In this document: one piece after another, positions 63,406-64,000 of the stretch | Layout: each line of letters begins with the position of its first letter | Numbering within the stretch: position 1 is the first letter of the stretch | Assembly (NCBI GenBank): GCA_011525695.1 | Contig: WYBX01000112.1 | Span: 1-64,000, forward strand | From: Verrucomicrobiia bacterium | GTDB taxonomy: Bacteria; Verrucomicrobiota; Verrucomicrobiia; Opitutales; Opitutaceae | Length of the DNA: 64,000 bases | Direction: 5' to 3' | Notes under the pieces: model-generated | Told to the model about the DNA's origin: nothing | Seen by the model: only the letters and a program-made list of their open reading frames with translations | The model's database searches: none | Made by a program: the position numbers and the translations under genes

Positions 63406-64000
63406 TTAAATCATCCATGGTTCCCGCATTGCCCGGCTCCGGAGCCGGTTCGCATCCTCGTCACCCATGAATGCCTCGCCGCGGGGATCCCAGACCACCT
63501 TGCGGCGCAGCTGCATCGCGATGGCGGCCAGCGAGCACAGCGTGGTGGAGCGGTGCGCGATCTCTACCGGGGCGCAAGTGGGATGATTGCGCCTGATGCA
63601 TTCGATGAAGTCCGGGATGTTCTCGCCGTTTGGCCGGACCAGTCGGACCTTGTCGCGCGGGCCGATTCGAAGGTGAAGCAGTGACGGTGGATCGGCTTCC
63701 ACCCGGCCGCGCCAGATGAACACGGTGCCTTCGGTGCCCTCGAGGGTGATGCCCATCCGGTGCTGCGGCCATGGCGCCGGCGGCGGTGTTTGCTCGCCAA
63801 TCCCTCCCCAGTTGCCCGAGCAGTCCGTCCAGTGCCAGGTCAACCCATTCGCAAACGAGAAGTGCATCTGCCAGCGATACGGACGATCGTAGAGTCCGCC
63901 GGTCGGAAATATGCCATCGGCCTCGACGGTTATGGGGCCGTCAGGATGGTCGAGCCCGCTGGCCTGCTGGGCGCTGTCCGCGTGATGCACGCCCCAGCCT
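63406..64000 (-). CDS. Gfo/Idh/MocA-family oxidoreductase, C-terminal part (cut by window edge)
   Basis: Only the C-terminal ~198 residues are present; the frame runs off the right edge as GWGVHHADSAQQ, the conserved HxxD segment before the C-terminal domain. The rest (GPITVEADGIFPTGGLYD, MGITLEGTEGTVFIWRG, IPDFIECIRRN and a final HRSTTLCSLAAIAMQLRRKVVWDP) is typical of secreted or cytoplasmic oxidoreductases of Planctomycetes and Verrucomicrobia acting on sugars. The N-terminal NAD-binding domain and any signal peptide lie outside the window. Confidence 0.88.
   Translation of the reverse strand, partial: GWGVHHADSAQQASGLDHPDGPITVEADGIFPTGGLYDRPYRWQMHFSFANGLTWHWTDCSGNWGGIGEQTPPPAPWPQHRMGITLEGTEGTVFIWRGRVEADPPSLLHLRIGPRDKVRLVRPNGENIPDFIECIRRNHPTCAPVEIAHRSTTLCSLAAIAMQLRRKVVWDPRGEAFMGDEDANRLRSRAMREPWMI

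Overview
The window is GC-rich chromosomal DNA with dense, mostly bacterial-type genes. My inference is a Verrucomicrobiota bacterium, most likely Opitutaceae. The reasons are a large TonB-dependent receptor with a carboxypeptidase-regulatory-like N-terminus next to PQQ-dehydrogenase, ThuA and Gfo/Idh/MocA genes; a clade II, lipoprotein-type nitrous oxide reductase; and many families of small dispersed palindromic repeats. No rRNA, tRNA or integrase gene was seen, so the placement rests on gene content alone.

Layout. 1-8 kb: glycine decarboxylase gcvP, a BNR-repeat protein, the ammonifying nitrite reductase pair nrfH-nrfA, and a secreted PHP-domain protein. 8-16 kb: a stand-alone response regulator, an orphan peptide-binding lipoprotein, a sialidase-like protein, an aldehyde dehydrogenase, a TlpA-like thioredoxin, a LysR regulator and a YggS protein. 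16-27 kb: a SirB1-like protein, aroE, a complete tripartite tricarboxylate transporter (tctCBA), a tryptophanase-like lyase, an ArsR regulator, an SLC13 transporter, a DMT transporter and an acetyltransferase.

27.9-35.6 kb is a minus-strand run. It carries sulfate activation (cysC, cysD, cysN) followed by a surface-sugar set (aminotransferase, sugar transferase, PglF-like dehydratase). A small four-helix-bundle gene sits between cysC and cysD inside a dense array of 7-bp repeats. Related 7-bp repeats form an in-frame insertion in the aminotransferase gene and mark that gene's 3' end. This is the most unusual structure in the window.

37.6-44.6 kb is an N2O-respiration cluster: a SCO protein (divergent), azurin, nosZ, a NosB-like membrane protein, nosD, nosF and nosY, tightly packed with start/stop overlaps. 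With nrfHA upstream, the cell appears able to reduce nitrite to ammonium and to consume N2O; nirS/nirK and nor are not in the window. 44.7-55.4 kb: a fatty-acid-hydroxylase/hemolysin III fusion, a nitronate monooxygenase-like protein, xseA, a TVP38/VTT protein, and a three-gene exopolysaccharide set (membrane glycosyltransferase, O-antigen-ligase-like protein, polyprenyl glycosylphosphotransferase). 55.5-64 kb is a minus-strand sugar-use region ending in an oxidoreductase cut by the window edge.
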